From positions 32,963-96,962 of the forward strand of contig CAJXVU010000010.1 of the NCBI GenBank assembly GCA_913062555.1: a DNA stretch of 64,000 nucleotides, in the 5' to 3' direction. A program made the translations under genes and the position numbers. Below are positions 1-8,783 of the stretch, in pieces. The stretch comes from an uncultured Bacteroidota bacterium (GTDB lineage Bacteria > Bacteroidota > Bacteroidia > Flavobacteriales > Flavobacteriaceae). How positions within the stretch are numbered: the stretch's first letter is position 1; every line of letters starts with the position of its first letter. The notes beneath the pieces are model-generated. The model did no database searches. It was not told the origin of the DNA and was given only the letters and a program-made list of their open reading frames with translations.

Positions 1-275
1 AGATTATCCTTTGATGAAATAAAAGCGGCATACCATGGACGACCTTCTGAAGTTTCTCCAATAACTTTTAATTCTATTAAATCACTGGAAGCATCTAATT
101 TTTTAAAATAAGCTATAGATTGCTCGTAAGTGGCCAATTTAAAATCTGCACCTACCTTAAATCCTAAGGTTTGTTCAGGGTTAGGAGTTTGAGACTGAGC
201 CTGAACGATTGTGGCCATTAAAAAAAGCACCAATAGAGTGCTCCTTATTTTTAATTGTTGAAAATGACTTCTCAT
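1..275 (-). CDS. M14 family zinc carboxypeptidase-like protein, N-terminal part
   Basis: This is the first 91 codons of a gene that runs off the left edge. It starts at an ATG whose complement is at 273-275. The product begins with a basic, hydrophobic signal peptide ending near VQAQ (about residue 26). It continues into a segment containing GETSEGRPWYAAFISS, the form seen just before the zinc site in secreted M14 metallocarboxypeptidases of Bacteroidota. The HxxE zinc motif would lie outside the window, so the assignment is by family resemblance of the N-terminus only. A minus-strand TATATTTG (complement of 305-312) is a good -7 element about 30 bp upstream of the start. The gene is divergent from the copper efflux operon. 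Confidence 0.75.
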   Translation of the reverse strand, partial: MRSHFQQLKIRSTLLVLFLMATIVQAQSQTPNPEQTLGFKVGADFKLATYEQSIAYFKKLDASSDLIELKVIGETSEGRPWYAAFISSKDN

Positions 276-432
276 TTTTAGTTAGTTTTTAATAGGTTGG
301 TCATCAAATATAAACAATAAAGGAATACAATATCAAGGCTTTAACATAACAAAATAGACTATTAGAAGCTTGACATTGGTCCATTACAATTATGGTTAAA
401 ATTATCCCAAAACTCCCATTTTAACATATCCT

Positions 433-466
433 TTTATTCATTTAATACAGAATTGTTACATTTGTA
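433..466 (+). promoter_or_regulatory. Promoter of the copper efflux operon with an overlapping cop-box-like palindrome
   Basis: TACATTTG at 457-464 matches the Bacteroidota -7 consensus TAnnTTTG, and TTTA lies 20 bp upstream as a 3/4 match to the -33 TTTG. The predicted start point is only a few bases before the ATG at 474, so the transcript may be almost leaderless. The same bases form the perfect palindrome TTACA-TT-TGTAA (456-467), which contains TACAnnTGTA, the published cop box of CopY/BlaI-type repressors. The overlap is seen in the sequence; a repressor role is inferred, and no such regulator is in the window. Confidence 0.5.
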
Positions 467-473
467 ATATAGA

Positions 474-887
474 ATGAAAACATTTTTTAGAAATACTACA
501 GCCATTTGTTTAGCCACCTTAGTGCTATTCTCCACAATGTCGTTTGCTATAAACGAACATTATTGTGGTGGTAAATTAGTATCTACAGCTGTGTTTGCAA
601 AAGCTAAAACCTGTGGTATGGAAATGCAAAATGCAATTCCAGAAGAAGAAAATAATGTAAAAAATAATTGCTGTAAAGATCTTGTAAAATTAGTTGAAGG
701 TCAGGATGATTTGAAATTAACTTATTCAGGTTTAGAGTTTCAACAACAACTGTTTATAGCTTCTTTTGTATATTCTTATATCAATCTCTTTGAAGGTGTC
801 ACAAAAGAAACTGTTCCTTTTAAGGATTATACTCCTCCACTCATTATTAAAGACATACATGTTCTTGATAATGTTTTCTTAATTTGA
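474..887 (+). CDS. HYC_CC_PP family small periplasmic protein
   Basis: The product is 137 residues with a signal peptide (residues 1-25). The three signatures that name this Bacteroidota family are present: HYC at 29-31, CC at 65-66 and PP at 120-121. An additional CGM stands at 46-48. The family is small, has no characterised biochemistry that I know of, and usually sits directly in front of Cus/Czc-type RND efflux genes, as here (cusA-like gene 112 bp downstream). Invariant Cys and His next to a copper pump suggest metal binding or sensing in the periplasm, which is inference. It is the promoter-proximal gene of the operon and probably has a very short leader. Confidence 0.85.
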   Translation: MKTFFRNTTAICLATLVLFSTMSFAINEHYCGGKLVSTAVFAKAKTCGMEMQNAIPEEENNVKNNCCKDLVKLVEGQDDLKLTYSGLEFQQQLFIASFVYSYINLFEGVTKETVPFKDYTPPLIIKDIHVLDNVFLI

Positions 888-999
888 TTTAAAGCTTAGA
901 AAATTAACAACTCAACTTAGCATTGCTAGTTTGGGCTTGTTTTGTTGTTCCTAATAATAACACTATTCACCGTTCTATACACTTTAAATCAAAATACTT

Positions 1000-3900
1000 A
1001 TGCTAAATAAAAGCATTAAATTTTTAATAGAAAATAAATTAGTAGCAGTTTTATTACTAACCATATTTATTGGCTGGGGAGTTATGGTTGCTCCTTTTGA
1101 CTGGAATACTGGAAATTTCCCTCGTAATCCCGTCGCCGTTGATGCCATTCCTGATATTGGAGAAAATCAACAAATTGTTTTTACCAAATGGGATGGTCGT
1201 TCACCACAAGATATTGAAGACCAGATCACCTATCCATTAACCACCTCGCTTCTGGGGATACCTGGTGTAAAAACCATTCGTAGCTCGTCTATGTTTGGCT
1301 TCTCTAGTATCTATATTATTTTTGAAGAAGACATTGAGTTCTACTGGAGTCGAAGTCGGATTCTGGAAAAATTAAATTCATTACCCAAAGGATTACTTCC
1401 TAATAACGTACAACCAAGTTTAGGTCCTGATGCTACTGGTCTCGGACAAATATTCTGGTATACTATCGAGGGACGTGATGAAAATGGCAATGTTACCGGA
1501 GGATGGGATTTACATGAAATTAGATCTGTTCAGGACTATTATGTAAAATATGGATTATCATCAGCTTCAGGGGTATCTGAGGTTGCGTCTATTGGTGGTT
1601 ATGTACAAGAATATCAAATAGATGTAAATCCTGACATATTAAAAGAGTATAAAATTTCGTTACAACAAGTGGTTAACGCTGTTCGTAAGACCAATAAAGA
1701 TATTGGTGCCAAAACTCTTGAGATTAATCAAGTTGAGTACTTAGTCCGCGGATTAGGTTATGTAAAATCTGTTGCTGATATTGAAAATGCCGTAGTTTCC
1801 TCAACAAATACAACCCCCATATTAATTAAGGATCTTGCTAAAGTAAGTCTAGGCCCTGCAGCACGTCGAGGAATCCTCGACAAAGAAGGCGCAGAAGTTG
1901 TTGGTGGTGTTGTGGTTGCACGTTATGGTGCCAACCCAATGGAGGTTATAGCCAATGTAAAAAAACAGATCAATGAACTTAGTGCTGGCTTACCCTCCAA
2001 AGTATTAAAAGATGGACGGACATCACAGCTTACCATTATTCCATTTTATGACCGTACTGAACTTATTCAGGAAACACTTGACACCTTAGATGAAGCACTT
2101 ACTTTAGAAGTTCTAATTACCATATTGGTCATAATCATTATGGTGTTTAACCTGAGAGCTTCTATTTTAATTTCAGGATTGTTACCAGTTGCTGTTCTCA
2201 TGGTATTTATAGGTATGAAATTTTTTAATGTAGATGCCAACATCGTAGCCCTTTCAGGAATTGCAATTGCGATTGGTACGATGGTAGATGTTGGAGTTAT
2301 TCTCTCTGAAAACATTATTCGACATATTGATGAAGACAGCTCAAAAACTGCCATTAATACTATTGTTTATAATGCCACAAAAGAAGTATCAGGTGCCATA
2401 CTAACAGCAGTTGCAACCACCATAGTAAGTTTTATACCAGTGTTTACAATGATTGGAGCCGAAGGCAAATTATTCCGCCCTTTAGCTGCAACAAAAACCA
2501 TGGCATTAACAGCTTCAGTAATCGTTGCTTTATTTTTAATCCCTCCCTTTGCAGCCTGGCTATTTGGATGGAAACCACCTAAGAAAAAAATTGGGATCCT
2601 TTTAAATATAATACTCGCTTTATTAGGCGTCTATACCGTTATTAGCGGTTATACTATAGGATTAATACTTATTGCATTTGCCATTGTTAGCTATTTAAAG
2701 TCGAATGAAATACTAACGACTATAAAGGCGAACAATATCAATATTATTATTTCATCTTTTGCTATTGTAATGTTATTAAGTGTGTATTGGAGGCCTCTAG
2801 GTGTGGATTATACGATTGTTTCTAACCTTGTGTTTGTCAGCGTAATTTGCTTTAGTTTATTGGCTGTGTTTACACTATTTAGGCGTTATTATGTCCGTAT
2901 TTTAAACTGGGCCTTGGCGAATAAAATACTCTTTTTGAGTCTTCCTGCCTTAATTGTTGTGTTTGGAATAAACATATGGAGTCATACAGGAAAGGAATTT
3001 ATGCCTTCTTTAAATGAAGGATCCTTTTTATTGATGCCAACTTCTCTACCACATTCAGGTGTTGCAGAAAATAAACGTGTCTTACAACAATTGGATATGG
3101 CAGTAGCTACCATTCCAGAAATAAAAACCGTAGTAGGAAAAGCGGGACGTGTTGAAAGTGCTCTCGACCCTGCACCGCTTTCAATGTATGAAAATGTGAT
3201 TATTTATAAACCGGAATATAAATTAAGTCCTGATGGTGATCGCCTAACATTTAAGGTCAATGACGATGGTTTATTTGAAACCAAGTCAGGAAGGTCTATT
3301 CCTTCAGGAACTAAAATAGATACCAAAAGACTTATTGCTGATGAAGATGGTGAATACTACCGCAATTGGCGTAAGCATATAAAATCAGCCGATGATATTT
3401 GGAATGAAATTATAAGAGTCACCAAATTACCAGGAGTGACTTCAGCACCAAAATTACAACCTATTGAAACGCGTTTGGTAATGCTACAAACAGGAATGCG
3501 TGCTCCAATGGGAATAAAAGTAAAAGGAGAAAATCTCAAAGAAATTGAGGAATTTGGGGTAAAATTGGAAGGCATTTTAAAGCAAGTCAAAGGGGTTAAA
3601 AAAGAAGCCGTTTTTGCCGATAGAATTGTGGGCAAACCATACCTATTAATGGATATCGATAGAGACAAAATTGCACGTTACGGATTAGCAATTGAAGACG
3701 TACAAACCATTTTGGAAGTTGCTGTTGGTGGAAAAATGCTAACTCAAACGGTTGAAGGACGTGAACGCTATGGTGTTCGTGTTCGTTATCCAAGAGAACA
3801 GCGTTCAAGCCCTAGTGATTTAGAAAACATATATGTACCAACCCCCAACGGAAATCCTATTCTATTAAAAGAATTAGTAACTATTAAATACGAACAGGGT

Positions 3901-4689
3901 CCACAGGTCATAAAAAGTGAAGACACCTTTTTGGTAGGTTACGTACTTTTTGACAAGGAAGATAAAGAAGCAGAAGTTACAGTTGTTGAACGCGCGCAAG
4001 ATGCCATTATTGGTGCCATTGATCGTGGTGAGTTAATTGTGCCTAAAGGCATTAATTACAAATTTACTGGAACTTATGAAAACCAAATAAGAGCAGAAAA
4101 AACCTTGTCTCTGGTCGTGCCTTTAGCCTTAGCTATCATTTTTATGATTTTGTATTTTCAATTCAAATCTGTAGCGACATCTTTGATGGTGTTTACAGGA
4201 ATTGCAGTTGCTTTTGCTGGTGGATTTATAATGATTTGGCTTTATGGTGAATCCTGGTTTTTAAATATTGATCTCTTTGGATTTAATCTTCGAGAACTAT
4301 TTCAAATGAATCCAGTAAACCTAAGTGTTGCTGTTTGGGTAGGATTTATTGCTCTATTTGGTATCGCTACTGATGATGGGGTTGTAATGGCTACCTATTT
4401 AACCCAAACATTTAAGAAAAACACACCTAAAACAAAAGCGAGTATCAGAGCCGCAGTTGTAGAAGCAGGAGAAAAAAGAATCAGACCTTGTTTAATGACA
4501 ACAGCGACAACCATATTAGCGCTTTTACCAATTTTAACATCAACAGGTAGAGGAAGTGATATTATGATCCCAATGGCCATTCCGAGTTTTGGAGGAATGC
4601 TAATTGCATTAATTACCCTATTTGTTGTTCCTGTATTGTACAGTTGGAATAAAGAAATTTCATTAAAAAGAATACACAATGAAAACTAA
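1000..4689 (+). CDS. cusA: CusA/CzcA family heavy-metal efflux RND transporter
   Basis: This is the inner-membrane proton-driven pump of a tripartite Cu(I)/Ag(I)-type exporter. It has the RND layout: TM1 near residues 10-30, a long periplasmic porter loop, a TM2-TM6 block including the TM4 segment with GTMVDVGVILSEN (proton-relay Asp), a second periplasmic loop, and a C-terminal TM block with ATDDGVVMATYL. Met-containing stretches such as MLQTGMRAPMGIKV align with the E. coli CusA periplasmic cleft region. At 1229 residues it is about 180 longer than E. coli CusA. The excess includes roughly 100 residues with extra hydrophobic segments after TM6 (about 525-640). Copper/silver rather than Zn/Co specificity is inferred from the operon. 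It overlaps the next gene by 11 bp. Confidence 0.93.
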   Translation: MLNKSIKFLIENKLVAVLLLTIFIGWGVMVAPFDWNTGNFPRNPVAVDAIPDIGENQQIVFTKWDGRSPQDIEDQITYPLTTSLLGIPGVKTIRSSSMFGFSSIYIIFEEDIEFYWSRSRILEKLNSLPKGLLPNNVQPSLGPDATGLGQIFWYTIEGRDENGNVTGGWDLHEIRSVQDYYVKYGLSSASGVSEVASIGGYVQEYQIDVNPDILKEYKISLQQVVNAVRKTNKDIGAKTLEINQVEYLVRGLGYVKSVADIENAVVSSTNTTPILIKDLAKVSLGPAARRGILDKEGAEVVGGVVVARYGANPMEVIANVKKQINELSAGLPSKVLKDGRTSQLTIIPFYDRTELIQETLDTLDEALTLEVLITILVIIIMVFNLRASILISGLLPVAVLMVFIGMKFFNVDANIVALSGIAIAIGTMVDVGVILSENIIRHIDEDSSKTAINTIVYNATKEVSGAILTAVATTIVSFIPVFTMIGAEGKLFRPLAATKTMALTASVIVALFLIPPFAAWLFGWKPPKKKIGILLNIILALLGVYTVISGYTIGLILIAFAIVSYLKSNEILTTIKANNINIIISSFAIVMLLSVYWRPLGVDYTIVSNLVFVSVICFSLLAVFTLFRRYYVRILNWALANKILFLSLPALIVVFGINIWSHTGKEFMPSLNEGSFLLMPTSLPHSGVAENKRVLQQLDMAVATIPEIKTVVGKAGRVESALDPAPLSMYENVIIYKPEYKLSPDGDRLTFKVNDDGLFETKSGRSIPSGTKIDTKRLIADEDGEYYRNWRKHIKSADDIWNEIIRVTKLPGVTSAPKLQPIETRLVMLQTGMRAPMGIKVKGENLKEIEEFGVKLEGILKQVKGVKKEAVFADRIVGKPYLLMDIDRDKIARYGLAIEDVQTILEVAVGGKMLTQTVEGRERYGVRVRYPREQRSSPSDLENIYVPTPNGNPILLKELVTIKYEQGPQVIKSEDTFLVGYVLFDKEDKEAEVTVVERAQDAIIGAIDRGELIVPKGINYKFTGTYENQIRAEKTLSLVVPLALAIIFMILYFQFKSVATSLMVFTGIAVAFAGGFIMIWLYGESWFLNIDLFGFNLRELFQMNPVNLSVAVWVGFIALFGIATDDGVVMATYLTQTFKKNTPKTKASIRAAVVEAGEKRIRPCLMTTATTILALLPILTSTGRGSDIMIPMAIPSFGGMLIALITLFVVPVLYSWNKEISLKRIHNEN

Positions 4690-5896
4690 ACACGCATATT
4701 TGACACTTACAATCTTATTAAGTTTTAGCATTTGTAATGCTCAAACTTTAGAAGACTACTTGGCGATTGCAAAACAAAATAGTTCAGAAATTAAAGAACA
4801 AAAATTTGAACTGGAAATCGCCAAAGAAAAAGTAAATGAAGTAGGAAACCTTGCAGCTACCGATGTATCAATTGGTTACTTTGCATCGACTCCTGAGACC
4901 CGTGTAGGGGCGCAAATAACCAAACTTGGTGTACAACAAGAGTTGCCTTGGTTTGGCACACTTAAAGCTCAAAAGGAGCTTACACAAGCAATTTCTGAGA
5001 CCAAGCACTTCGATATTGATTTAACCGAAAGGGAGCTGCTATATCAAGTTAAAGCAGCCTATTTTGAATTGTATCAAAAAGAAGCCATTACGTCTATTCT
5101 AAAAGAAAACAAACAGGTGTTAAGTACTTATGAAAACATGGCTTTGGCTGCCTTAGAGAACAATAAGGCTTCCATGAGTGATGTGCTTCGTATTCGGGTT
5201 CAAAAAAATGAATTACACAGTAAAATATTTCAAAACTTAAATACTGTCAATGCTTTGAGCAAAAATTTTAACAGGCTTTTGCAACGAAGCACCAATACAC
5301 CACTATCTATTCGCGATGATCTTAATGTTTTGGATATATTAATAGCTAGTTCAACGGTGAATGAACACCCTAGTTTAGGAAAAATAGAGCATTTAAACAC
5401 AATCTATAAGCAGGAAGACCTTCTTATTAATAAGGAACGACTACCAAAACTTCGCTTTGGGTTGGATTATATTTTAGTTGAAGAGCGCAGTGACCTAAAA
5501 CTTATTGATAATGGCAAAGATATCGTGATGCCAAAAGTTTCTTTATCAATACCTCTTTTCACTAAAAAGCACAAATCGAAATTACATCAAATTCAAATCA
5601 AACAAGAGGTCTTAGTATCACAAAAAGAAGTGAGACTAAAGCAACTTGAAATAGCCTTAGAGGAAGGGGTTTTAGAAATTAACAATGCAATTTTGAGTGT
5701 GGTTGCGGCACAAAAAAACAAAGAAGAAACACAACTGGCTATTAATGTTGATTTAAAAGCCTATGAAACAGGAATTTTAGATTATGATAAAATTTTAAAA
5801 CTTCAACTTCAAAAAATAAAATTCCAACTCATGGAAATTGAAGCGACGAAAAACGCCTTTAAAGCAAAAGCAAAAACAATCTATTTAACAAATTAA
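4679..5896 (+). CDS. cusC: TolC-family outer membrane factor (CusC-like)
   Basis: This 405-residue product is the outer-membrane exit duct of the efflux system. A signal peptide ends near residue 21 (ICNAQ). The rest is rich in long amphipathic helices with the internal duplication of the outer membrane efflux protein family (TolC/CusC/CzcC). The stretch around residues 78-90, with GVQQELPWFGTL, is typical of CzcC/CusC members. It overlaps cusA by 11 bp and is followed after 17 bp by the DUF2911 gene, so translation is probably coupled. There is no obvious lipobox, so it is probably an unlipidated TolC-like form. Confidence 0.88.
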   Translation: MKTKHAYLTLTILLSFSICNAQTLEDYLAIAKQNSSEIKEQKFELEIAKEKVNEVGNLAATDVSIGYFASTPETRVGAQITKLGVQQELPWFGTLKAQKELTQAISETKHFDIDLTERELLYQVKAAYFELYQKEAITSILKENKQVLSTYENMALAALENNKASMSDVLRIRVQKNELHSKIFQNLNTVNALSKNFNRLLQRSTNTPLSIRDDLNVLDILIASSTVNEHPSLGKIEHLNTIYKQEDLLINKERLPKLRFGLDYILVEERSDLKLIDNGKDIVMPKVSLSIPLFTKKHKSKLHQIQIKQEVLVSQKEVRLKQLEIALEEGVLEINNAILSVVAAQKNKEETQLAINVDLKAYETGILDYDKILKLQLQKIKFQLMEIEATKNAFKAKAKTIYLTN

Positions 5897-5913
5897 GTTT
5901 AAAAAAAATCAAA

Positions 5914-6510
5914 ATGAAACATACAATATATCTATTAGCAATCACAGTACTATTATTTACAGGATGCAAACAAGAAACCAAAAACAACATGGACTCTAAT
6001 ATGAACCATGAAGCGCATCAAGTTGAACAAACTAATGAAAGCGCTAATAAAAAACCATTAAGTCCACACACATCGGCTATGGCAATGATTGGAGCAGCAC
6101 ATATTCATATTGATTACTCATCACCAGGCGTTAGAGGGCGTGTTATTTTTGGTGGTTTAGTTGGATATGATAATGTTTGGCAAGCAGGTGCTCATAAAGC
6201 CACTTGGATAGAAACTAACAAAGCTTTAGTTATTGCCGGTAATACACTCCCTGCTGGTAAATATGGCATTTTTACAATCCCTTCAAAAGGCGATTGGACG
6301 GTTATGATCAATAAAAAATGGGACCAGCACGGTAAGGACGAATACGATCAAAATGACGATGTAATTAGGTTTAGCACAAGTCCTAATATCTCTGAAAATA
6401 TTCAAGAACATTTGGAGTACAAAGTATCAAAAACAGACGAGACAAAAGGAAATATTTCTTTGGCTTGGGAAAAGCTTACAATAAATATTCCGTTTGAAGT
6501 AGTAGAATAA
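5914..6510 (+). CDS. DUF2911 domain lipoprotein in the copper efflux operon
   Basis: The product is 198 residues with a lipoprotein signal (LLFTGC, Cys18). It then has a Met/His-rich linker (NMDSNMNHEAH) and a DUF2911 domain from about residue 50 to the end. Typical DUF2911 features are SPGVRGRVIFGGLV, VWQAGAHKATW and LPAGKYGIFTIP. No function is established for DUF2911. A second, longer DUF2911 protein lies at 39914-40756 with the same core (RPAMRGRAIYGNLVPYGKVWRTGAN). Insertion between cusC and cusB, with close spacing on both sides, says it is co-expressed with the pump; the Met/His linker could bind Cu(I). A role in metal handling is inference. Confidence 0.85.
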   Translation: MKHTIYLLAITVLLFTGCKQETKNNMDSNMNHEAHQVEQTNESANKKPLSPHTSAMAMIGAAHIHIDYSSPGVRGRVIFGGLVGYDNVWQAGAHKATWIETNKALVIAGNTLPAGKYGIFTIPSKGDWTVMINKKWDQHGKDEYDQNDDVIRFSTSPNISENIQEHLEYKVSKTDETKGNISLAWEKLTINIPFEVVE

Positions 6511-6547
6511 TCTATGGTAATTAAACAACAAGATAAATAATATTAAG

Positions 6548-8329
6548 ATGAAAAAATATAGTATTTACATCGGAACATTAGCAGTGGGATTAATTCTTGG
6601 CTGGCTTATTTTTGGAGGTTCACAAGCTTCCAATCAAGACCACAATCACGAAGTTGGTGAAACTGGAAATGAAATGTGGACCTGTTCCATGCATCCACAA
6701 ATTATGCAACCCGAATTTGGTGACTGCCCAATTTGCGGTATGGACTTAATTCCTGCGGAAACTTCTGCGGAAGGCTTAGCCGCCGATCAATTTAAATTGA
6801 CTGAAAATGCCATGGCACTGGCAAATATTCAAACCACTGTAATCGGTGATACTAAAGACAAAGCAGCAATAAATAATTTGGTGCTTTCAGGAACAATTTT
6901 GGCAAATGACAAAGCTACTGCCATGCAAACAGCACATTTTGGTGGTCGTATAGAAAAACTTTATTTTAAAAGTAAAGGAGAGCTGATAAAGCAAGGCGCA
7001 CTAATTGCATCCATTTATTCTCCTGAATTAGTAACCGCACAAAATGAGCTAATTGAGGCCTTAAACATAAAAGAAGCGCAACCCGAATTATATAAGGCAG
7101 TTCGTAATAAACTAAAATATTGGAAAATCTCTGAACAACAAATTCAAAGTATTGAGCAAACAAAAAAAGTGATTGCAAACTTTAATATGTACGCCAATAC
7201 TACTGGATATATTGATGTGATTTTTGTGGAAGAAGGCAATCATGTGAAAGAAGGGGATCCATTATTTAAAGTTACCAATTTAAACAGTGTCTGGGCCAAT
7301 TTTGATGTCTATGAACAAGATATTAAAAATATAAAAACAGGTCAAACCATAACCATAACGCTTAATGCTTACGCTGGTAAATCTATAAATGCAAAAATAA
7401 ATTATATAGATCCAATTTTAAATTCGGCAACTCGAACAGTTTCTATAAGAACGACGCTCAAGAATACTGACAATGCCTTAAAACCTGGTATGTTAATATC
7501 TGGACAGGTACAATTAGCAACAAATGACGACAACTCGACAAGATTAAGCATACCTCAATCTGCAGTACTATGGACTGGAAAGCGTTCTGTTGTCTATATT
7601 AAAACATCAAAAGAAGCTCCTATTTTTGAATTGAGAGAAGTGAGTTTGGGAAATAGTGTGGGATCTAATTATATCGTTTTATCGGGATTGGAAAAAGGTG
7701 AAGAAATAGTGACCAATGGTACATTTACTATAGATGCAGCTGCACAACTTCAAGGGAAAAAATCCATGATGAACCCTAAAGGAGGCAAAACTACTACTGG
7801 TCATGAAGGACATACAGCCATGACAAATTCAAACAGCAATACAAAACATGAAGATACCAGTTCAAATGAGCACTTAGTGGTATCTACAGGTTTTCAAAAA
7901 GAATTAAAGCTTGTTTTCGATTCCTATATTGCTTTGAAAAATGCACTAGTAGCAGATAACCCAACAGAAGTACAAAGTAATGCAAAACAATTGGGCAAGA
8001 TTATCACTGAAGTAGACATGAAACTTCTAGCTGATGCTTCAGCTCATAAAGCATGGATGAGTCTTGAAAAAGAGCTAAAAAACACTGCAGGTGCAATTGC
8101 AAATACTCTAGATATTAAAATACAACGCGACCACTTCATTGGTCTTTCTAATAATATCATTAAAGGGGTAAGCTCTTTTGGTATTAATCAAAAAGTATAT
8201 GAACAATTTTGTCCCATGGCCGATGGGAACAAAGGTGCGTCTTGGTTAAGTACAGAAAAAATAATAAACAACCCTTACTTTGGAGAATCAATGCTAAAGT
8301 GTGGGAGTATCACTCAAACAATTCAATAA
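6548..8329 (+). CDS. cusB: Efflux RND periplasmic adaptor (CusB-like) with HMBD and DUF3347 domains
   Basis: This is the membrane-fusion adaptor joining CusA to CusC. Order by residue: N-terminal TM anchor (5-24); His-containing linker; heavy-metal-binding domain with WTCSMHPQI (44-52) and CPICGMDL (60-67); an adaptor core with lipoyl/barrel-sandwich and beta-barrel regions (about 90-400); a Met/His-rich linker (GHEGHTAMTNSN); and a DUF3347-like C-terminal domain (about 440-590) with FCPMAD and MLKCG. At 593 residues it is well above the roughly 400 of E. coli CusB because of the two added metal-binding modules. Such fusions are common in Bacteroidota. It sits 37 bp after the DUF2911 gene. 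Confidence 0.92.
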   Translation: MKKYSIYIGTLAVGLILGWLIFGGSQASNQDHNHEVGETGNEMWTCSMHPQIMQPEFGDCPICGMDLIPAETSAEGLAADQFKLTENAMALANIQTTVIGDTKDKAAINNLVLSGTILANDKATAMQTAHFGGRIEKLYFKSKGELIKQGALIASIYSPELVTAQNELIEALNIKEAQPELYKAVRNKLKYWKISEQQIQSIEQTKKVIANFNMYANTTGYIDVIFVEEGNHVKEGDPLFKVTNLNSVWANFDVYEQDIKNIKTGQTITITLNAYAGKSINAKINYIDPILNSATRTVSIRTTLKNTDNALKPGMLISGQVQLATNDDNSTRLSIPQSAVLWTGKRSVVYIKTSKEAPIFELREVSLGNSVGSNYIVLSGLEKGEEIVTNGTFTIDAAAQLQGKKSMMNPKGGKTTTGHEGHTAMTNSNSNTKHEDTSSNEHLVVSTGFQKELKLVFDSYIALKNALVADNPTEVQSNAKQLGKIITEVDMKLLADASAHKAWMSLEKELKNTAGAIANTLDIKIQRDHFIGLSNNIIKGVSSFGINQKVYEQFCPMADGNKGASWLSTEKIINNPYFGESMLKCGSITQTIQ

Positions 8330-8348
8330 TAACTTTAAAAAGAAATAG

Positions 8349-8783
8349 ATGAAAAAAGTAATTTTAAGTTTAGGTATAATCGCAGCTTTTGCATTCACTA
8401 GTTGCAAAAGCGAAACAAAAACGGATAGCCGAATAGCCGTAAATACAGCAATAGTATTAAATTCAGAAACAGTAGATATTACCTTTGGCGTTCGTGGGAA
8501 TTGTGGTATGTGTAAAACGACCATTGAAAAAGCAGCTCTCAGCGTTGAAGGCGTTGGAAGTGCAGATTGGGACAGAGATAATAAAAGTATAAATGTATCT
8601 TTTACCGATTCTAAAACAAACGCAAATGCAATCCACGAAGCAATTGCTGCATCAGGATATGATACTGAAAAAGTAGCAGGAAACTTAGGTGCTTACGAAA
8701 ACTTACCAGGATGTTGCAAATATGATCATGAAATGGAAATGAATCAATCGGGTAACTCTAAAGACGATAAACATGGACACTAA
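8349..8783 (+). CDS. Heavy-metal-associated (HMA) domain lipoprotein
   Basis: This 144-residue product has a lipobox (FAFTSC, Cys19) followed by an HMA domain (about 42-110) carrying GNCGMC (Cys52 and Cys55). That is the GxCxxC copper-chaperone motif of CopZ/Atx1-type folds. The C-terminal tail adds CC (122-123) and a His/Met/Asp segment ending in KHGH. Unlike cytosolic CopZ it is predicted to be exported and membrane-tethered, so it should present Cu(I) in the periplasm, plausibly to the CusB/CusA pump encoded just upstream. It overlaps the next gene by 11 bp. Confidence 0.9.
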   Translation: MKKVILSLGIIAAFAFTSCKSETKTDSRIAVNTAIVLNSETVDITFGVRGNCGMCKTTIEKAALSVEGVGSADWDRDNKSINVSFTDSKTNANAIHEAIAASGYDTEKVAGNLGAYENLPGCCKYDHEMEMNQSGNSKDDKHGH

